Origin: Hypoxylon rubiginosum
Taxonomy: Eukaryota; Ascomycota; Sordariomycetes; Xylariales; Hypoxylaceae
Direction: 5' to 3'
NCBI GenBank assembly: GCA_902806565.1
Contig: CADCXA010000027.1
Coordinates: forward strand, 1,426,001 to 1,490,000
DNA: 64,000 nt
The notes beneath the pieces are model-generated. The model saw nothing but the letters and a program-made list of their open reading frames with translations, had not been told where the DNA came from and ran no database searches. The position numbers and the translations under genes are program-made. Positions 58,404 through 64,000 of this stretch are shown here, piece by piece; within the stretch, counting starts at the first letter, position 1, and each line of letters starts with the position of its first letter.

Positions 58404-59295
58404 ATGTTGTCCCGACAGGCAATCCGCTCAATTCGAGCCGCGGCTCCCCAGCGGACCCTCGCCCGGGCTCCCGTGCGCTCTTTCGCTGCCGCCGCCGCCG
58501 CTCCCCAGGACGTCAAGCCCCCAGTCGCCGTCTACGGTCTCGACGGCACCTATGCCACTGCCCTGGTACGTCAATTCCATCGCGAAGCCCGGTGTGCGCT
58601 CGTAGGAAGAGCGAGAGATTCCAATTGAGATGGCTAGAGTTTTTGGGAAGGGGTGGCCCCGTCGGGTCGATCGTGTGGAACAATTTGTATTGATTGAGCT
58701 ATTTTAGTATACGGCAGCTGCCAAGTCCTCCGCCCTCGACCCGGCCGCGAAGGCCCTGAGCTCCCTCAGCGACCTCTTCGCCAAAGATACCAAGCTCGCC
58801 GCCATCCTCACCACGCCTACCCTGTCCGACAGCGACAAGAGCGGCATTATAGCCGAGCTGGAGAAGACCCTAGGCGCTGCAGGTTCCAACGAAACTGTCA
58901 AGAACTTCCTCGCCACCCTCGCCGAGAACAACCGTCTGGGAATACTGCCCGGTGTCTGCGAGAAGTTCGGAGAGATCATCAGAGCGTCCCGTGGTGAGGT
59001 CGAGTTGATCGTCACCAGCGCCCAGGTACTATTTCCCCCGGTCAAGATACAATCGAGGACTTTTGAATTATGCTGACTCTCTCTGTAGCAATTGGACAAC
59101 AGGACTCTCTCCCGCCTCGAGGCCGCCGTCTCTAAGTCTGCATACGTCGGAGCTGGCAAGAAACTGAAGGTCACCAACCAGGTGAACCCGGACATCCTTG
59201 GTGGTCTCGTCGTGGAAATCGGCGACAGGACAATCGATCTCTCCGTCTCATCTAAGATTGCCAAGATGAACAAGCTCCTTACCGACACCCTGTAA
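58404..59295 (+). CDS. atp5: ATP synthase subunit 5 (OSCP), mitochondrial
   Basis: Three exons: 58404-58565, 58708-59025, 59089-59295; all phase 0; 228 aa. OSCP joins the peripheral stalk to the F1 head of mitochondrial ATP synthase. The N-terminal presequence is basic and Ala-rich (MLSRQAIRSIRAAAPQRTLA), with a likely cleavage before the AAAAAAPQ stretch. The mature part begins with VKPPVAVYGLDGTYATAL, then helical SSLSDLFAKDTKLAAILTTP and LATLAENNRLGILPGVCEKF, and ends in the conserved beta strands GGLVVEIGDRTIDLSVSSKI. Length fits the family (about 210-230 aa). The ATG at 58404 was chosen because the presequence begins there. Confidence 0.95.
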
Positions 59296-60229
59296 AAATA
59301 TTTCTTCTGTTTCGTGCGAGAATGGGAGCTGCTACGGAGAGACGATTAGCGATGAGAGGGCGGGTTCTCTTCAGAGACACGGTTGTGTATAAGCTCGTAG
59401 AATAGAAGAAGCATTCGTCCCCAGTTTCAGCTGCCCATTCATAAAACTAATTCAAGTCTTTCCGGCTCCTTGTTGTATTGATACGATATGTATAATGTTT
59501 ATGAACTATTCAGTACCTACCTGTGTGATCTTTATAGCATCTCGGGGTATTGAACATGTCCGTGATACTATCTTCATTCCATATTTCTTTTAACCCCTGA
59601 TTAATACCTTTAAATACTGTTAATATTTACCTAGATTCATGTGTTTACCATCTAAGGAAAAAGAAAGCAACATTCCCGGTTTAACCAACCAGGCCACTAC
59701 CTTCCTTAACCACCCGCCAAGATGGAATACAGTCACGATGTTAGCGGCAATCCGGGACATGTTGAATTACTGGTTGATTAAAACATATTATAACCCTTAC
59801 TTGGGTTGGGTTAAGGAGTACGGTCACTATAAACTTGCAGTGGTCACAGTTCCCATCAGCAAGCCGATGAGACCTGACTGAGTTCCCAATAGCACAAGCT
59901 TGTCCTTGCACAAGTCGAGACGGACGGCTTCGATGCTACAATATGTAAGTCTAATCATAACAAGACGTCCAAATTCTCCCTAAAATATCACGACACTTAG
60001 ATCTTTTCGGATTGGATTTAAAATACTTTTATATTATGACTAACAGTCTTCACTTTAACGTCATCAGCTCGTTTTCCCTCTACATTATGCGTATATATTA
60101 TGTATGCAGCCTATGTGTATCAGTATATCCTGTAGCTCTAGCTCTAGCTCGACCTCGCCTTCGTCTTTCATGCAAGTCTTCCCCTCTTCCCCACTACCCT
60201 TCTAGTGCACCCACCCATCTACCTCTCGT
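59296..60229. other. Convergent intergenic region
   Basis: 3' flanks of the OSCP gene (+) and the GH63 gene (-). AT-rich; an 80-codon ATG frame at 59639-59881 has no recognisable family motif and is not called. Confidence 0.5.
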
Positions 60230-63200
60230 CTAAGCATGGGTCTCGAATTCTTCGCCGGAACCGTATCCTTGAGGCTCGTCGTTGTCCTTAACCTTCTGGA
60301 GCTGTTCCGAGATGTACTGGTGCAGGTGAGCGTCCGCCTCCTTGCGCTCCGCCTCGCGCTCGGGGTCGTCCGGCGCCACGCTGCGGGTGTCGAAGTCTTC
60401 GCCGTTGACCGAGATGTCGAAGTCGCTACGCGCACCGATGGATCTCGCGGTTGATGACCGACGCATATGCGGCTTGGACGGTCTGTTGGGGCTGCCAACA
60501 TTGATATTGCGGTGGAAGATGTCGTCGAAGTAATGCGCCATACCCACGGACGGTGTCCGGGGCGTCTGCGGGAGGCGGCAACTAATACTATCTGGGCGTT
60601 AATATCCGAATATAGCATCCTCATCAACTAACTTACCCAGTGTCATGAATCATACGAGCGATCAGCCCAGTCCAACCGCATTGGTGCGTCGCTCCCAGCC
60701 CACGGCCACTGTCACCGTCGAAGAACTCATGGAACCACATGTGGTCTTTCCAATGCGGGTCAAAGTCGAGCAAGTCACTCCCAGCATTGATACTCCGTCG
60801 TCCGTCGTCACCTCGGGCGAACAAGTGCTGTAACCGGTGCTGGATTTCCTCAGAGACATGTCCAAGATGCATATAGTCTCCAGATCCGGTAGGACATTCC
60901 ACTTGGAAGCTATGTCCGTAAAATAGGAAGAATCGCTGTAGAGATTCCACTAGGAGGAAATTGACGCAAAGCCAGATAGGTCCTCTCCAGTTGCTATTGC
61001 CGCCAAATAACCCGCTGTCTGAGTCGCCCGGCACATATCCTACCGCGAACTTCTGACCATTGACCTCCATAGAGTACGGATTATCTTTATGGAATCTAGA
61101 AAGAGACCGAATGCCATGCTCGCTGAAGAATTCGTCTTCATCAAGCATGCGCTTCAGGATCTTCTCCAGTCGATCCTTGCTCACCATCGAAAGGAGGATA
61201 CGGTTCCCCTTTCCTCTCTTCCGAATACTAGCCATATTTCTCTCGGCCAAGTCGCATCGGTTCTCTACGAACCAATCTACACGCTTCTTGAATGACGGTA
61301 GTTTGTTGATTAACTCCGGCTCTAAGGTCAGGGTCGCGTAGAGTGGGATCAGCCCTACAAGCGACCGAACCGGGAGTTGTTGGATCCAGGGCCCGCCCCA
61401 GGAGATTGCGTCGTAGTAGAAGCCGTCTTCGTCATTCCATAGGGACTGTTCGGTCTTTTCACCGGATTTGAACGTCATAGCATCGCTGATGAAGATGAAA
61501 TGCTCGAAGAACTTAGACGCAATGTCCTCGTAAATCCGCCGATGCTTCGCCAACTCGAGGGCAATATTCAGCATGCATAAGCAGTAAAACGCCATCCACC
61601 CGGTGCTATCAGCCTGCTCGAGAACGCCTCCAGTGGGAAGAGGTTCCGAGCGGTTGAAGAGGCCAATATTGTCTAGCCCGAGGAAGCCTCCCTCGAAAAC
61701 ATTTTTGCCATCTTTGTCCTTGCGGTTAACCCACCAGGTAAAGTTCAATAGCAATTTCTGGAACACCCTTTCTAGGAAATCAAGGTCTTGTCTTCCATAG
61801 ATCTTGCGCTCGATCTTGAACACGCGGAAGGTGGCCCAGGCGTGGACTGGGGGGTTCACATCACCGAAGTTCCATTCGTATCTAACGCCAGGTAAGCGTA
61901 CTGCTATTGATGGTATCTGGATGATATGGACTTACGCTGGAAGTTGGCCATTCGGATGGCAGTACCACTCTCTCGTGAACAGATCGATCTGCTTCTTCGC
62001 AAAGTCTGGATCGATCATAGCAAGTGGGATACAGTGGAATGCGGAATCCCAGGCCGCGAAGAATGGATACTCCCACGAATCCGGCATGGACAAAATATCG
62101 TCGATATACAAGTGTTTCCATTGCGAGTTTCGGACAGCCTTCCTCTCGGGAGGAGGTGGCGGTTGAGCAGGATCACCATTAGCCCACTGATCCCAGATGA
62201 ACTGGTAGTATTGTTTGCACCACATCATACCCGAAAAGGCCTGACGTTGGATATTACGAAGGTCATCGGACATTGGCAGTGGACTGATTCTATAGTAGAA
62301 ATCGTCTGCTTCCTCCCGTCGCTTTTCTATGACCTCGTCAAAGACCTCTTCATCAAGATAGGCCTCGTCCTTTTTTGAAAATCGGAAGCGTACAACTGTT
62401 ACAAGTGTTATTGTCTGATATCGCAAGTGGAAAAGGCCCTCATAGCATACCAGCGCATTCTCCAGGACCAACACCCCCCGACTCGTTAAACTGGAACCAG
62501 GCCGCACATTTCGTGCCCGTCCTAGCCGGATTCACGGCGCCCTTCTTGCCATCAACGATGTATTGATGGAAGGCATCCTTAACGTAGGGAACTTTGTTTT
62601 CCCCGTCGTATAGGAGCTCGTAATTGGTGTCGTTGTCCGTAAAGATGAGTTCTGGCTGCACGTCTTCGCCGCTTACTCCAACGCCTGGCGACGGCGAGAG
62701 TAACACGTATCGATCGCCCAGCTTATGATGCTTTGACTTGGCCATGTTCTCGGCGTGCTCCGAGACGGATGGTTTCTTGTCCTCCGGTTCCCTTCCCCAA
62801 GCCCAAGTGTTTCGGAACCAGACGTGAGGGATGATATGGAGAGGAGCTGGATCTGGGCCACGGTTCCATGCTGTAACCCGAAAGAGGATATCCTCGGGAT
62901 CATCAGATTCTTTAGCAGTCTCGATTATGATGTCCCAATATCTGTCCTCCTCAAATATGCCAGTATCAATGAGCTGATACTCGTGCTCGGTTTTCGCCCT
63001 TTTCGCGTTCGTCTTCAAAAGGTCGTCATACGGAAAGGGTTTCTGCGGGTATTTGTAAAGGTACTTCATGTAGGAATGCTAAAACTCGTGAGCAAAGGTA
63101 GAAATAGATTAAGTCGACATATGCCTTACTGTCTACAGTTCCGTTATTAGCAACGAAATCAGGTTAGATAGCATTTAAGGCTTACAGGAGTGTTGTCAAG

Positions 63201-63729
63201 GTGGAAGTGTGCTTCTTTGATACTTTCGCCATGGTTTCCTTGAGGATTCGCCAGACCAAAGAGCCGCTCCTTAAGGAAGGGACTGATAGTCGTTAGTGAA
63301 GGGTGCTTTGCAGTATCGAGGAGATAGACACAGACTCTTCCTCGTTCCAGAAGGCAAATGCGATGTTCTGTTGGCCGTGGGTGTCGGACACGCCAGCGAT
63401 TCCGTCTTCACCCCAACGAAATGCTCGAGATCGTGCGTCGTCATGTGTGAAATCTGCAGGGAGGGCCGAATCAGCACCTATACGATAAGAGTATCAACGA
63501 GATACTTACGACTCCAGGCATCGCCGTCTGCACTGTAATCCTCTCGCACTGCGCAATACGTGTTAGTGAGTCTCTCAAGAGAGATGGCACTTTAGGTCTG
63601 CTCGCCTGTAGCCCATTGCCGCTCAGCAACGTAAGGACCCCATTTCTTCCAGTATTTTTCGCGAGTAGCATCCTCTCTGAGGCGCTTCTCTTCCTCGGTG
63701 AGGTATTCGTGATTATCGACTACAACCAT
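60230..63729 (-). CDS. GH63-type glycosidase (MGH1/YgjK-like clade)
   Basis: Nine exons proposed: 63729-63606, 63548-63510, 63453-63336, 63282-63186, 63132-63130, 63078-62451, 62395-61936, 61881-60637, 60587-60230; all phases close; 1023 aa. The joins restore [24 protein letters not shown] order, [20 protein letters not shown] and [16 protein letters not shown]. The catalytic (alpha/alpha)6 region has [27 protein letters not shown] and [20 protein letters not shown], shared with GH63 alpha-glucosidases and mannosylglycerate hydrolases. No signal peptide or ER anchor is present, unlike processing glucosidase I, so a cytosolic role is likely; the substrate is unknown. The first intron is GC-AG and the fifth exon is only 3 nt (see findings). 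The last 100 residues are Ser/Arg- and Glu-rich, ending in GEEFETHA. Confidence 0.88.
63130..63132 (-). other. Predicted 3-nt microexon (ACA, Thr) of the GH63 gene
   Basis: Minus strand reads CTGTAG-ACA-GTAAGG: a strong acceptor and a strong donor flank three bases. The introns on either side would be 53 bp (63133-63185) and 51 bp (63079-63129), the usual size in this window. Including it gives [15 protein letters not shown], matching the family motif as I know it; without it Thr is missing and the intron would be 107 bp. Confidence 0.6.
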
Positions 63730-64000
63730 GTTTAGGGATCATGTAGCACAAGCTACAGAACTCGATCTATAGCAAGGGAAGATATATGAGCACAGCACAA
63801 CACAGCACAGCACACGACAAACTAAAGAATACCTAGGTAGGTAGCGAAAGCACTTATAGCTTCCAAGGGTACACGAGACACCCACGGAGGTATGATATCA
63901 GACGAGATATCGGACGAAGAGGAAGAAGACAAGAGAAGCGTTGGAAATGCAGATCAATTCAGGTACAGGAGCAAAGCTTGGCTGGTACTATCTCGTTCAG
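63730..64000. other. GH63 upstream region at the right edge
   Basis: 271 bp upstream of the GH63 ATG. It holds five pentamers of CACAR type (63791-63815) and an ACCTAGGT palindrome (63831-63838). No other gene begins within the window. Confidence 0.5.

Noticed and set aside
60202..60627. 141-codon alternative frame over the last GH63 exon
   Set aside because: Its use would need an acceptor that breaks the conserved [16 protein letters not shown] link; the Ser/Thr/Arg-rich product is a frame shadow.

Overview
The window is an ordinary stretch of nuclear chromosome from a filamentous ascomycete (Pezizomycotina). Many short introns (mostly 49-70 bp) with GTRNGT donors and CTRAY-type branch sites, pyrimidine-rich leaders, a DCL2-type Dicer, MNN10/11-type mannosyltransferase, DUF2293 and MpaB-like proteins, and a cytochrome c close in sequence to that of Sordariomycetes all fit. 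A Sordariomycete is the best guess; the order cannot be fixed by reading alone. I rebuilt 22 protein-coding genes with exon joins checked for reading phase. I found no tRNA or rRNA gene, no transposon with coding capacity, no CRISPR array and no secondary-metabolite cluster.

Layout, left to right: calcipressin (+), MpaB-type oxygenase (-), mitochondrial RRG9 (+), a large WD40 protein of the MABP1/WDR62 type (+), RGP1 (-), Dicer-like 2 (-), a small RCC1-like propeller (+), proteasome subunit alpha-2 (-), a RING-CH membrane protein (+), a GT34 alpha-1,6-mannosyltransferase (+), a Ser/Ala-rich single-pass membrane protein (+), a Nudix hydrolase (-), a gene-poor block of about 4.3 kb, arginyl-tRNA-protein transferase ATE1 (+), a short-chain dehydrogenase (-), exosome subunit RRP42 (+), an uncharacterised mitochondrial membrane protein (-), cytochrome c (+), RIX7 AAA-ATPase (-), ESCRT-III VPS20 (+), a DUF2293 protein (-), ATP synthase OSCP (+) and a GH63-type glycosidase (-).

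The genes are mostly housekeeping and do not form one pathway. Loose themes are mitochondrial function (RRG9, cytochrome c, its divergent neighbour, OSCP), Golgi/endosome traffic and glycosylation (RGP1, GT34, VPS20), ribosome and RNA processing (RIX7, RRP42, DCL2), and protein turnover (proteasome alpha-2, RING-CH, ATE1).

The most interesting signals are in gene structure rather than a new system: a predicted 3-nt microexon plus a GC-AG intron in the GH63 gene; an in-frame 48-nt cassette exon in ATE1 that carries exactly the CxxC half of the Fe-S cluster motif; Dicer helicase motif I on a 29-nt exon with the DEAH box split by an intron; overlapping uORFs at two start codons; and recurring ACCTAGGT palindromes between genes. 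All exon joins were made by eye from splice consensus, phase and family conservation, and have no transcript support here.
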